A stretch of DNA of 64,000 bases, taken from NCBI GenBank assembly GCA_021295155.1, contig JAJTJC010000035.1, positions 806,001-870,000 on the forward strand. Direction: 5' to 3'. The number at the start of each line of letters is the position of its first letter. The first letter of the stretch is position 1. The notes below the pieces were generated by a model. That model was not told the DNA's origin. It searched no databases and was given only the letters and a program-made list of their open reading frames with translations. This document shows, in pieces, positions 7,944 to 17,061 of the stretch. Source of the stretch: Flavobacteriaceae bacterium D16 (GTDB lineage: Bacteria > Bacteroidota > Bacteroidia > Flavobacteriales > Flavobacteriaceae). The position numbers and the translations under genes are program-made.

Positions 7944-10403
7944 ATGAAAAAAACAATACTCCTTCTCTTTTTGTGTTGCTCTTTTTGCCTGCTTGGGCAG
8001 GAATTACAATCTCCTTCAGCTTTCCTGGGTTACAAATTAGGAAGCCAGTTTACCCGACACCACAGGGTGGTTGACTATTACGAATACCTGGCAAAGTCGG
8101 CACCGGAACAAGTGATTTTAGAGGAATATGGTAAAACCAATGAAGGGCGTCGCTTACTTCTAGCCTACGTTAGTAGTTCGGATAACATAAAGAATCTGGA
8201 AAACATCCGAAAAGAACACTTAAAAAGTACTGAAGGGCAGGGTACGGCAGATAAGGCTATTGTTTGGCTCAGTTATAATGTACACGGCAATGAGAGTGTC
8301 AGTACAGAAGCGTCAATGCAAACCATCTACGATTTATTGACCAGTAAAAAGGAATACCTTGAAAATACGGTGGTTATCATGGATCCCTGTATCAACCCTG
8401 ATGGAAGAGACCGCTATGTAAACTGGTACAGGCAGTATAAAAACAGCCCCTATAATGCAGATCCTAACAGTAAGGAACATCGCGAAGGATGGTGGAGTGG
8501 ACGGAGTAATCATTATATGTTCGACCTCAACCGGGATTGGGCCTGGCTAACACAGGTTGAAAGTCAGCAGCGCTTGCCCATGTACAACCAATGGATGCCG
8601 CATATCCATGTAGATTTTCATGAACAGTCCCTAAACAGTCCGTATTATTTTGCCCCGGCGGCAGAACCCTACCATGAAGTAATTACTGATTTTCAACGTG
8701 ATTTTCAGGAAACCATAGGTAAAAATCACGCCCTGTACTTTGACCGGGAAGGCTGGTTTTATTTTACCAAAGAACGATTTGATTTGTTCTATCCCAGCTA
8801 CGGGGATACCTACCCTACCTACAATGGGGCTATAGGAATGACCTATGAGCAGGGCGGCAGTGGCCGGGCAGGATTAGGGGTGATAACCGCCAGCGGAGAC
8901 ACACTTACGCTTAAAGACCGTATAGAACACCATCGCACTACCGGTTTATCTACAGTGGAAATGGGGGCTAAACATGCAAACCGACTGAATGTAGAATTTC
9001 GAAAATTCTACAGCAGCAAGAATTACAAGTATAAAAGTTATGTGCTAAACGGTTCCGAAGACAAAATCAAATCCCTTACAAACCTATTGGACAAACATCA
9101 AATTGAATACGGGTTTGGTAGTGCATCAACTGTCAAAGGTTTTCGTTATCAAACGGGTAAAAACGGAGCCATGTCACTGAATGACAAAAGCCTGGTCATT
9201 TCCTCCAATCAGAAAAAAGGAACCCTAGTCAAAGTACTGTTCGAACCTGATGCCAGGCTCAGCGACAGCCTTACGTATGACATTACGGCCTGGTCATTAC
9301 CCTATGCATACGGCCTCGAAGCACTGGCCTCTACTGCGGTGATCAGCACAAAAAATACTAACCCCTACAAAGAAGAACAGATTACCAATAGCATTGTAGA
9401 TGGAGCCTACGCCTATTTGTCTTCCTGGAATAGCATGGCCGATGGGCGCTTCCTTGCCGATCTCTTAAAGGAAGGTGTACGTGTGAGGTATGCTCGTAAA
9501 CCCTTTCGGCTGGAGGGAAAAAAGTATGAAAGAGGCACACTTATTATAACCCGGGCAGATAATGCTAACAAATCAGGCTTTATGGAGATTCTCAGAAAGC
9601 TCAGAAAAAAGCATAACAGATCACTTGACAGGGTTTCAACAGGGTTTGTGGATAGTGGCAAGGATTTTGGCTCCAGGGATGTGCAATTGATTCCTGATAT
9701 AAAAGTAGGAGTAATCATGGGTGATCCCGTCACTACCTTGAGATATGGAGAGGTGTGGCACTTCATGGAACAACAGCTGGGATTTCCCTTTTCAGCTCTT
9801 GACGCCGATTATATCAACAACATAAACCTCGACGATTACAACATCCTGGTTTTACCAGATGGATCGAGTTACCGCAGCCTTATGGGGAATGGTTTCCTCA
9901 AAAAGCTTAAATCCTGGGTTAGTCGTGGAGGTAAACTGATTGCTATGGGAAGAGCTGTCGGCAGCCTGGAAGGTGAAGACGGGTTTGGTATTTCTTCAAA
10001 GGAAGTAGATTTTAAAACGGATAAAGAAGAAGTACAGGCTTTTGAAGATTCGCCTCGTGAGCGAATGAAAAATCAAATTACGGGGGCTATTTTTAAAGCC
10101 AAGGTAGACACCACTAACCCTTTGGCTTATGGGTATGAAGACACCTACTACACTTTAAAATTAGGAGCCGATGCCTACGAATACCTGAACTCAGGAACAG
10201 CCGTGTATCTGGATGGAGATACCAAACCGGTAGCCGGATTTGCCGGTAGCGAGGCACAGAAAAAACTGGACAAAACACTCATTTTTGGAGTGGAAAACCG
10301 GGGAAGAGGACAGGTAGTATACCTGGTTGACAATCCTCTTTTCCGGGGCTTCTGGGAAAATGGAAAACTATTCTTTGCTAACGCATTGTTTATGGTGAAT
10401 TAA
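7944..10403 (+). CDS. Secreted M14 family zinc carboxypeptidase
   Basis: This 819-residue protein has a signal peptide (about residues 1-19, ending CLLGQ) and an M14 metallopeptidase domain. The zinc ligands are visible: His114 and Glu117 in NVHGNES and His226 in HVDFHEQS; Glu302 in MTYEQGG is a candidate catalytic base. INPDGRDR near 150 and FDLNRDW near 195 are further family marks. After the peptidase domain, from about residue 590, comes a region containing VLPDGSSYRSLMGNGF that looks like a glutamine-amidotransferase-like fold. It probably cleaves C-terminal residues from peptides in the periplasm or outside. A paralogue with the same layout lies at 53520-56042. It is divergent from bshC and probably monocistronic. 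Confidence 0.9.
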   Translation: MKKTILLLFLCCSFCLLGQELQSPSAFLGYKLGSQFTRHHRVVDYYEYLAKSAPEQVILEEYGKTNEGRRLLLAYVSSSDNIKNLENIRKEHLKSTEGQGTADKAIVWLSYNVHGNESVSTEASMQTIYDLLTSKKEYLENTVVIMDPCINPDGRDRYVNWYRQYKNSPYNADPNSKEHREGWWSGRSNHYMFDLNRDWAWLTQVESQQRLPMYNQWMPHIHVDFHEQSLNSPYYFAPAAEPYHEVITDFQRDFQETIGKNHALYFDREGWFYFTKERFDLFYPSYGDTYPTYNGAIGMTYEQGGSGRAGLGVITASGDTLTLKDRIEHHRTTGLSTVEMGAKHANRLNVEFRKFYSSKNYKYKSYVLNGSEDKIKSLTNLLDKHQIEYGFGSASTVKGFRYQTGKNGAMSLNDKSLVISSNQKKGTLVKVLFEPDARLSDSLTYDITAWSLPYAYGLEALASTAVISTKNTNPYKEEQITNSIVDGAYAYLSSWNSMADGRFLADLLKEGVRVRYARKPFRLEGKKYERGTLIITRADNANKSGFMEILRKLRKKHNRSLDRVSTGFVDSGKDFGSRDVQLIPDIKVGVIMGDPVTTLRYGEVWHFMEQQLGFPFSALDADYINNINLDDYNILVLPDGSSYRSLMGNGFLKKLKSWVSRGGKLIAMGRAVGSLEGEDGFGISSKEVDFKTDKEEVQAFEDSPRERMKNQITGAIFKAKVDTTNPLAYGYEDTYYTLKLGADAYEYLNSGTAVYLDGDTKPVAGFAGSEAQKKLDKTLIFGVENRGRGQVVYLVDNPLFRGFWENGKLFFANALFMVN

Positions 10404-10420
10404 GCCTGAGGTAAAATCGT

Positions 10421-11485
10421 TTAGTACAGCATAAAAGAAGCGAAAACAATTCCGGCAAAAGCGATTGGGATGATCATCAGCATATAAATGAAGGAGATAA
10501 AACCGCTTTTGAAAAAAGCCCCAATCCAGCTACTTCTGTAAAAATTCCGCATGGCGATCATCAGGTAGATCAAAAACGATAAAAAGATCAGGAATTCAAG
10601 CCAAAATGGAAGGTCAACTACCTTGTTTGCCAGTATTAAAAGGCAAAATACCGTGAATAAAAAGGTAAAGTAATAGAAACTGAATACCATATGGTGGGCG
10701 AAATTCCCGCGCTTCCAGTAAAAGATCTTTAACAAGAGTGCAAATAAGGGCATCAATAAAAACATGGCTATCGGAATAGAATCGTAAAGGGTCTGAATAA
10801 TACCGTCCCCTTTCTGTTCATAGAATTTCAGCATTTGCTGATATAACCGTCTATTGAAACTTCCCGCATCCTCTTCCATCCCCATGGCTTTCAGTTTTTC
10901 TTCTTCGGATGCCCCAACTGCTATAAGTGAATCCAGTTGCTCCCTTTTAAAAGTAAAAGAAAGATCAGGGATATTGGGGTCTTGCTTTATCACAGAATCA
11001 ATGACCGCTATATCCTTATCGGACATACCCGTAAATTTTTGATTCTCCTTCAAGGCCATTCTCGCCTGTTCAATGGCCATGGAATCCTTTTCTATCTTAG
11101 CTACTGAGTCTAAGGATATTTCCGAATCAAAGCTTTTTTCCAGAGCCTTGGAAACCTCGGTATCTGCATCTCTAATACTGGATGCAAAAAGGAAGAAAAA
11201 CAAAACCGAAATAAAGAGGTAGAACTGTGCCGGGTGCAGGTATTTTAGACGCTTACCGTCTACAAACCGCCTGGGTAAAACCCCCGGTTTCAACATTAGG
11301 GGAACAAAACTCCGAAAAAAGCGGGCGTCTATGGAAAAATAGTTTTCAATGGTATTACTAAAGAGCACCCCAAAGGTGAGGTTATCTGCTTTTTCCTGTC
11401 CGCAATAGGGACAATATCCAAAGGAAGCATCAAAAGTCTTTTCGCAATTTTTACAGCTTTGGGTTTCCATGGTCGGTTTGTTCAT
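10421..11485 (-). CDS. DUF3667-type zinc-ribbon membrane protein
   Basis: The 354-residue protein begins with a zinc-ribbon-like segment: SCKNCEKTF..YCPYCGQEK, two CxxC pairs near residues 10-29. The motif LTFGVLFSNTIENYFSIDARFFRSF and LPRRFVDGKRLKYLHPAQFYLF follow, which I associate with DUF3667. One membrane helix comes near residue 95, then an acidic loop of about 130 residues, then a C-terminal cluster of four or so helices. The role of the family is unknown. I chose ATG 11485; ATG 11470 is a close alternative and the longer reading from 11524 adds residues unlike the family. Confidence 0.75.
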   Translation of the reverse strand: MNKPTMETQSCKNCEKTFDASFGYCPYCGQEKADNLTFGVLFSNTIENYFSIDARFFRSFVPLMLKPGVLPRRFVDGKRLKYLHPAQFYLFISVLFFFLFASSIRDADTEVSKALEKSFDSEISLDSVAKIEKDSMAIEQARMALKENQKFTGMSDKDIAVIDSVIKQDPNIPDLSFTFKREQLDSLIAVGASEEEKLKAMGMEEDAGSFNRRLYQQMLKFYEQKGDGIIQTLYDSIPIAMFLLMPLFALLLKIFYWKRGNFAHHMVFSFYYFTFLFTVFCLLILANKVVDLPFWLEFLIFLSFLIYLMIAMRNFYRSSWIGAFFKSGFISFIYMLMIIPIAFAGIVFASFMLY

Positions 11486-11619
11486 ATCTAAAGTACCAAA
11501 AAAATGGAACTTAGTACAGACCAATTTGGGTATTCCGTTTTTCGTTCTTCGGGTAATATTGAAATAATATTTAAATTACAACAAGCTAATTCCGGCTAAA
11601 CTATTGAACCCCAAATAAT

Positions 11620-12111
11620 ATGAAAGAACCCAGGATAGAACACGCTTTAAGTTTAAGGCTGGCCGGTTTGAAAAGGAATATCAGCCTGGCTAAAAATGAA
11701 ACCTTTCTCCTTTGGCGTTCGTTTATGCCCCTGATAAAAGAAATAAAAGCACGGGCAGGGACTGAACTGTATTCTGTTGAGATCTATCCAACGGATTATT
11801 TTATGCACTTCAGTCCTGAACGGGAATTTGAAAAATGGGCTGCGGCCCCTGTTACGGATACATTTCAACCTAATGAGCTTTTGCAGCTCCTGGAAATTCC
11901 GGGAGGTCTCTATGCCGTTTTCCTCTATCGGGGTATGTCGAGTGAGGCCCATACGGCCTATCAGTATATTTTTGGGGAATGGATACCAAACTCGGACTAT
12001 GAAGCAGATAACCGTCCCCATTTTGCCGTTATGGGCGATAAATACCGCAATGACCATCCGGAATCCGAAGAAGAACTATGGATACCCATTCGAAAGTCGG
12101 GACATTCTTAA
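11620..12111 (+). CDS. GyrI-like effector-binding domain protein
   Basis: The 163-residue protein resembles the stand-alone effector-binding (GyrI/SOUL-like) domain of AraC and MerR regulators. The C-terminal half has the usual pattern: GGLYAVFLYRG near 108, YIFGEWIPNSDYEADNRPHFAVM near 131, and a final acidic EEELWIPI. There is no DNA-binding domain, so it may bind small cationic or hydrophobic compounds, or act as a hydrolase as some relatives do. It converges with the lipoprotein gene at 12179. Confidence 0.78.
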   Translation: MKEPRIEHALSLRLAGLKRNISLAKNETFLLWRSFMPLIKEIKARAGTELYSVEIYPTDYFMHFSPEREFEKWAAAPVTDTFQPNELLQLLEIPGGLYAVFLYRGMSSEAHTAYQYIFGEWIPNSDYEADNRPHFAVMGDKYRNDHPESEEELWIPIRKSGHS

Positions 12112-12148
12112 AAAGAAAAGGACATACAGTTTCATCGGCTTAGCTGTT

Positions 12149-12162
12149 ATTGGGATCCCAAT
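12149..12162. repeat. 14-base palindrome between convergent genes
   Basis: ATTGGGATCCCAAT is a perfect palindrome, flanked by GTTA and TAAC that extend the symmetry loosely. It lies between the stop codons of two convergent genes and could serve as a weak bidirectional terminator, although no T tract follows. Confidence 0.3.
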
Positions 12163-12178
12163 TTGCCGGTAACAACAA

Positions 12179-12721
12179 CTATTGCTGCTTCAGATAAGCC
12201 TCCACATAGTGATGGGTATTGTTGTATTCATCCTTTAATTCTTTTAAAGCAAGTACAACTTCCTGCTGATTTGCATAGGAAGGTTTAAGGCAATCCCTGA
12301 ACTCAGAATCGACCACAGTGATTAAAATATACCAGGATTCATCCCCACTTTCATACATGTCTCCCAAAGCAGGATCTACTCCCTGGGATTGTAGTGTGGC
12401 ATCAACAAGAATAGGCAATAAATTGAGGGTTACGGATTGTCTTGGCCTTTCGTGAAAAGACAAATAATAGGTCTTATTGCCTACTTTAAATGGAAGATCA
12501 GCATCTAAATCGTAATCAATCCTTCCCAACTTAAAATGGAGGAATTCATAAAACTCATCGGCATTTTTGTTATCCTGAAATACAAAAGCATAACTCTTAG
12601 GGAGATCCTTTTTGAACTTCTTTGCCACTACAATATCATAATCGGCAATCCTGGGAGCATTTTTTAGTGGGATACAGGATGTACCAAACAAGAGGATAAT
12701 CCAGATGAAGTTTTTTTTCAT
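12179..12721 (-). CDS. Hypothetical lipoprotein
   Basis: The 180-residue protein has a lipoprotein signal with lipobox LFGTSC at about residues 11-16. The mature part is mixed alpha/beta, with FVFQDNKNADEFYEFLHFKLG and a charged C-terminal helix. I do not recognise the family. I used the ATG at 12721 rather than a TTG one codon upstream. The mature part would sit on the periplasmic membrane face or be moved to the outer membrane. Confidence 0.7.
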   Translation of the reverse strand: MKKNFIWIILLFGTSCIPLKNAPRIADYDIVVAKKFKKDLPKSYAFVFQDNKNADEFYEFLHFKLGRIDYDLDADLPFKVGNKTYYLSFHERPRQSVTLNLLPILVDATLQSQGVDPALGDMYESGDESWYILITVVDSEFRDCLKPSYANQQEVVLALKELKDEYNNTHHYVEAYLKQQ

Positions 12722-12886
12722 CAAAGTTGGTTTTAAATATTAGGCACAAGAACTATACCAGATCACCCATAATAGGAAAGACGGTATGCTGATTTTATAA
12801 GACTGGGATTCAATTTTGGTGATTTAGCTGTAGCTTGCTAGTTTTATAATCCCTGAAATGGGGTACCAAGGCGACAATATCTGGAA

Positions 12887-13348
12887 ATGATACAAAAGCT
12901 TTCTCATAAAAATCGGTCCATAGCTAAGGAATTACAGACCCTCTTCAGGGCTTCCTATGCCATAGAAGCCGAGTTACTGGGGGCAACAGATTTCCCACCA
13001 TTAAAAAGGCAGCTGGAAAGTTATTCAGAAAGTAACAATGTTTTTTATGGCTACTTTTCAAATGGATCTCTTGTCGCTGCAACGGAAATTGATGAGGGCC
13101 CGGATTCTACCCATATCCAGAGCCTGGTGGTGCACCCGGATTTCTTCAGGCAAGGAATAGGCAGAGCCCTTTTAATTTTTATTCAAAATGCTCATCCTTC
13201 GAAGGTATATACCGTGGAAACGGGAGCGGCCAACGGACCAGCTACAGCACTGTACCGCAAATATGGCTTTAAAGAACTTTATCAATATGAAACAGATCAT
13301 GAGATCCGCAAGGTCAGGTTTGAAAAAATAATCCCGGACACCAAATAA
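12887..13348 (+). CDS. GNAT family N-acetyltransferase
   Basis: The 153-residue protein has the GNAT acetyl-CoA loop in IQSLVVHPDFFRQGIGRALL near residue 85 (R-x-x-G-I-G form) and a late strand-helix GPATALYRKYGFKELYQYE typical of motif B. The substrate is not predictable. It is the first of a run of rightward genes (12887-15490) with short gaps that may form an operon. Confidence 0.88.
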   Translation: MIQKLSHKNRSIAKELQTLFRASYAIEAELLGATDFPPLKRQLESYSESNNVFYGYFSNGSLVAATEIDEGPDSTHIQSLVVHPDFFRQGIGRALLIFIQNAHPSKVYTVETGAANGPATALYRKYGFKELYQYETDHEIRKVRFEKIIPDTK

Positions 13349-13377
13349 TTATCTATGTTCAACAGAAAACATCAATC

Positions 13378-13839
13378 TTGAACGCTAATAGCAACATCAT
13401 TTACAGAGCCCTAAATATGGGGACAATACTTTTTTTGCTCGCAGCTTTTTTCATCCTTGCTTTGAACTATTCGGACTTACCGGAACAAATCCCGGTACAC
13501 TACAATGGGGAAGGGGAAATAGATAAATACGGGCCTAAGATCAATTTATGGGTAGTTCCTATTCTGGCATCCTTGATATGTTTTGGGATTGTTAAAAGCA
13601 ATAAATGGATTCCAAAAATGAATCCTAAAATTGTCGAAAGAGAGCTTTTTGTAATTAATTGGGGTTCTCGAATACTGAGCCTTTTGATAGCCTTTTCATT
13701 TTCATACATCACGATCCAAACCGTGAATATTGCCAGGAAAGGATCAGGAAGTCTTGGAACCTGGTTCTTACCTGTAGCCGCTATTTGTATGATCATAATG
13801 CCATTTCTACCACTTATTTGGTTTAAAAAGAAAAGATAA
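13378..13839 (+). CDS. DUF1648 domain membrane protein
   Basis: The 153-residue protein has about four membrane helices (near residues 13-30, 58-75, 95-115 and 125-145). After the first helix it carries LPEQIPVHYNGEGEIDKYGPK, the DUF1648 pattern also found in SdpI-type immunity proteins. The start used here is TTG 13378; an ATG at 13417 would remove the 13 residues before the first helix and is possible. The role is unknown. It sits between a GNAT gene and a DinB-like gene. Confidence 0.7.
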   Translation: MNANSNIIYRALNMGTILFLLAAFFILALNYSDLPEQIPVHYNGEGEIDKYGPKINLWVVPILASLICFGIVKSNKWIPKMNPKIVERELFVINWGSRILSLLIAFSFSYITIQTVNIARKGSGSLGTWFLPVAAICMIIMPFLPLIWFKKKR

Positions 13840-13927
13840 TTTTCCATAGCCTGGAATTCTAGACAAAAGAGCATCATAAACAACATCATTTTGTATCTTT
13901 TCCTTGTCCTATGAATAACACACCTTG

Positions 13928-14410
13928 ATGAAAACAACTAAACAAATTGCAAAGCATTTCAGAGCCATGGTATTTGGTGGGAACTCTACCGGGGTATGCC
14001 TGAAGGATGTTCTCGAAGATATCAACTGGTTACAGGCCACCACTTCTGTGCACAAACTCAACACCATTGCAGTCCTGGTTTTTCATATTCATTACTACAT
14101 AGTGGCTGTAAAGGACGTTTTACAGGGTAAGCCCCTTAATGCGCACGACAAATATAGCTTTGATGCCCCTCCCATAACTTCTGAAAAGGAATGGCAGCAC
14201 TTAATTTCCAAAGTATACGCCGATGTAGAAGCTACCACTCTATTGATTGAAGGGCTTTCGGAAGAACAACTTGGAGAGGATTTTGTTTTGGAAAAATATG
14301 GAAATTACTACCGAAACCTTCATGGGGTAATTGAACATAGCCATTACCATCTGGGCCAAATCTCATTGATCAAAAAAATACTTACCCGGGAAAAGCAATC
14401 CGGAAAATAG
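13928..14410 (+). CDS. DinB/YfiT-like putative metal-dependent enzyme
   Basis: The 160-residue helical protein fits the DinB four-helix bundle. Histidines that could bind metal are visible in VFHIHYYIVAVKDVL near residue 53 and in HSHYHLGQISLIKK near 140 (HxxxH followed by GQI, a usual ending). Members include thiol-S-transferases that use bacillithiol or mycothiol. Since bshC lies 6 kb away, a bacillithiol-linked role is conceivable but unproven. A TATCTTTT box lies at 13894-13901. I set the start at ATG 13928, one codon after an in-frame TTG. Confidence 0.72.
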   Translation: MKTTKQIAKHFRAMVFGGNSTGVCLKDVLEDINWLQATTSVHKLNTIAVLVFHIHYYIVAVKDVLQGKPLNAHDKYSFDAPPITSEKEWQHLISKVYADVEATTLLIEGLSEEQLGEDFVLEKYGNYYRNLHGVIEHSHYHLGQISLIKKILTREKQSGK

Positions 14411-14461
14411 TTCGTGAAATCATTGACAACCGGCATTGAGAACACTTTAAGAACTTATGCC

Positions 14462-15490
14462 ATGAAATACAATCATATCCTATCACTTTCAGGATGCTTC
14501 TTCATGAGTTTCATAGTCCTTATTGGCTTGCTGGGATGCCATTCCAGGGATAAACCCAAGTACATCGAAACGGTAAGTGGAAAACTGGAAATAGATAGCT
14601 CGCTAGTCTGGCTTTCACACGAGCATATATTAGTCGATTTTATAGGGGCAGACAGTATTCAGCCCGATCAATGGAACCGCCCTGAAATCATAGAAGAAGT
14701 ACTCCCTTACCTGGACTCATTGAAAGCCCACCAGGTAGCGGTATTTGTCGATGCCACACCCCACTATTTAGGTCGGGATATTGCCCTGCTGAAAACCCTT
14801 AGCGAGAGAACGGGTTTGCATATCCTGACCAATACTGGTTTTTATGGTGCGCGTGATAACCAATACATCCCGGATCAAAATAAAAATATGAGCCCGGAGG
14901 CTATGGCAGCGATATGGATTGACGAATTTAAAAATGGGATTTCCGGAAGTACGGTACGTCCGGGATTTATTAAGATTAGCGTGGATGATACCCTACCACT
15001 TAAACCCCTTCATAAAAAGCTGGTAGCAGCAGCTGCAATTACCCACAAAGCAACAGGACTTACCATTGCCTCCCATACCGGTAAAGCATCAGCTTTATGG
15101 CCACAACTGGAAATCCTGAAACGTTCAGGGGTAACACCAGATGCCTTTATTTGGGTCCATGCCCAGAACGAAACCGACAATAATGAATTGCTAAAAGCCG
15201 CGCGAACTGGTTGCTGGATTAGTCTGGATGGTTTTGGGTGGGAATTGGACAATCAAATAGCAAAACTCCAGTTTGCCAAAGCAAATAACTTTCTTAACCG
15301 CATATTGATTTCTCATGATGCTGGCTGGTACGATCCGCAAAAGAAAGTACAGGATATACAACCTTATACTACCTTATTTACCGAAGTTTATCCGAAGTTA
15401 AAGGCTTTGGGATTCACGGATAAAGATTGGAATCAGTTAATTTCGGTCAATCCATCGAAGGCCTATCAAATCAGAATCAGTACCCAATAA
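14462..15490 (+). CDS. Phosphotriesterase-family lipoprotein
   Basis: The 342-residue protein has a signal peptide with lipobox LLGC near residue 26, then a TIM-barrel metal hydrolase of the phosphotriesterase (PTE/Php) family. The expected ligands are visible: HEH in VWLSHEHILVDF, a Lys in PGFIKISVDD that could be carboxylated, His in TIASHTGKA, His in FIWVHAQNE and Asp in ILISHDAGW. Family members hydrolyse phosphotriesters, lactones or related esters. Export as a lipoprotein is less usual than a cytosolic form. A GTG at 14414 directly behind the previous stop is possible, but the ATG at 14462 gives the cleaner signal peptide. Confidence 0.85.
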   Translation: MKYNHILSLSGCFFMSFIVLIGLLGCHSRDKPKYIETVSGKLEIDSSLVWLSHEHILVDFIGADSIQPDQWNRPEIIEEVLPYLDSLKAHQVAVFVDATPHYLGRDIALLKTLSERTGLHILTNTGFYGARDNQYIPDQNKNMSPEAMAAIWIDEFKNGISGSTVRPGFIKISVDDTLPLKPLHKKLVAAAAITHKATGLTIASHTGKASALWPQLEILKRSGVTPDAFIWVHAQNETDNNELLKAARTGCWISLDGFGWELDNQIAKLQFAKANNFLNRILISHDAGWYDPQKKVQDIQPYTTLFTEVYPKLKALGFTDKDWNQLISVNPSKAYQIRISTQ

Positions 15491-15520
15491 GAAACCCATA
15501 CCCTTGAGGGATATGGGTTC
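15491..15520. terminator. Bidirectional terminator-like hairpin
   Basis: AACCCATA-CCC (15493-15503) pairs with GGG-(A)-TATGGGTT (15508-15519) around a TTGA loop. It sits between the stop codons of two convergent genes. The T tracts are short on both sides. The right flank CCTAAATCAACCAA resembles the flank of the hairpin at 4018-4049. Confidence 0.6.
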
Positions 15521-15539
15521 CTAAATCAACCAAATTCAA

Positions 15540-16889
15540 CTAGCTTATCGCTGCTAATAATTCTTGTTTTTCCAGGAAGGTCTCTAAGGTCTCTTCCAGG
15601 CTAGGGCTTCCAATGGACTGCAAGTCATAAAACACTCTTGTTGAGGGTTTTTGAATATCAATAACCCGGTTCAGGTCTATCGGAGTACCTATAATCACCG
15701 CATCACATTCGCAGCTATTGATCGTTGCTTCGAGGTCCCTTAATTGCTCCGCTCCATAGCCCATGGCAGGAAGAAGACATCCAATACCGGGATAGGTTTT
15801 GAAAGTATCCTTAAGTTGTCCCACTAAATAAGGCCTGGGATCTACCAAACTTGATGCCCCGAATTTTTGTGCTGCCAGGGTACCTGCTCCCAAAGTCATA
15901 CCCCCGTGGGTAAGCGTGGGGCCATCTTCCACAACCAGAACCTTTTTACCCGTGATTACCGAAGTATCGGCAACCCGTATTGGCGAAGCAGCATCAATTA
16001 CTCTTGCATTAGGTACTGCTTGAGCGATAATTTGCCTGAGTTTCAGGATATCCTCCGGACGGGCACTATCTATTTTATTAATGATAACCACATCGGACAT
16101 CTTAAGGGTTACTTCCCCGGGATAGTAGGCCAGACCGTGACCGGGCCTGTGGGGGTCTGTTACCGTAATATGAAGATCGGATTGATAGAATGGGAAATCG
16201 TTATTACCACCATCCCACACAATGACATCACAGCCATCCGGGTCGTTTTCAGCTGCCCTTAAAATAGCTTCATAATCTACGCCGGCATAAATGACATTAC
16301 CCCGAACAATATGGGGTTCATATTCTTCCATTTCCTCAATGGTACAATCGTATTTTTCCAAATCCTTCAAAGTGGCATATCGTTGCACCCGCTGAGCCTC
16401 AAGATCACCATAAGGCATGGGGTGTCTGATAGCGACCACTTTAAGGCCTTCTGCCATCAATAATTCAACTATTTGCCGTGCAGTCTGACTTTTTCCACAA
16501 CCGGTTCGTGTTGCCCCTATACTGATAAGGGGTTTTGTGCTTTTTAGGGAGGTTTCCTTTGAACCCAGCAGTATAAAGTTTGCGCCCTTAGCATTTACCA
16601 CTGCACTTTTATGCATCAGTGCCGCATAGGAAATATCGGAATAGGCAAATACCACATCATCTACCCTGAGATCATCAATGAGGGTTTCCAGTTCTTTTTC
16701 GTCATAAATGGGAATCCCTTTCGGATACAATTCTCCAGCCAGGGATGCCGGATAATTGCGACCCAGAATATTCGGAATTTGAGCAGCAGTAAATGCCACC
16801 ACTTCGTAGTTGGGATTGTCCCGGTAGGCCGTATTGAAATTATGAAAATCTCGTCCGGCTGCACCCATGATCAGAATTCTTCTCTTCAT
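15540..16889 (-). CDS. Cyclic 2,3-diphosphoglycerate synthetase-like GTPase
   Basis: The 449-residue protein has a Rossmann-like N-terminal part (KRRILIMGAAGRDFHNFNT) and a P-loop GATRTGCGKSQ at 125-135, followed by VIVWDGGNNDFPF near 225, INKID near 270 and VVEDGPTLTHGGM near 320. This layout matches the COG2403 family, named after archaeal cyclic 2,3-diphosphoglycerate synthetase. Bacterial members are widespread but their reaction is not well established, so I give no gene symbol. It starts at ATG 16889; the longer reading from 16919 adds ten residues ahead of the first strand. It is alone on its strand, ending at the hairpin at 15491-15520. Confidence 0.75.
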   Translation of the reverse strand: MKRRILIMGAAGRDFHNFNTAYRDNPNYEVVAFTAAQIPNILGRNYPASLAGELYPKGIPIYDEKELETLIDDLRVDDVVFAYSDISYAALMHKSAVVNAKGANFILLGSKETSLKSTKPLISIGATRTGCGKSQTARQIVELLMAEGLKVVAIRHPMPYGDLEAQRVQRYATLKDLEKYDCTIEEMEEYEPHIVRGNVIYAGVDYEAILRAAENDPDGCDVIVWDGGNNDFPFYQSDLHITVTDPHRPGHGLAYYPGEVTLKMSDVVIINKIDSARPEDILKLRQIIAQAVPNARVIDAASPIRVADTSVITGKKVLVVEDGPTLTHGGMTLGAGTLAAQKFGASSLVDPRPYLVGQLKDTFKTYPGIGCLLPAMGYGAEQLRDLEATINSCECDAVIIGTPIDLNRVIDIQKPSTRVFYDLQSIGSPSLEETLETFLEKQELLAAIS

Positions 16890-17034
16890 AAGTATTGCGT
16901 TTGATTTTGTTCTTTTCAAGCGAACCTAAAGGTACATGAGTAAAGTGAGCAGAAATATGATTTTTATCATCCATTAAACAACTGAAAAATACGCGCAGAC
17001 ACTAGTGAAAACCGAATCTCAGACTTAATTCTGT

Positions 17035-17042
17035 TATCTTTA
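17035..17042 (+). promoter_or_regulatory. TATCTTTA promoter-like box
   Basis: TATCTTTA lies 20 bases before the ATG at 17062 and differs from TAnnTTTG only in the last base. The same box precedes several other genes here (4226, 23496, 53483), which supports a promoter role. No clear -33 partner is seen. Confidence 0.4.
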
Positions 17043-17061
17043 TATTCAAAATGTAATTTCC

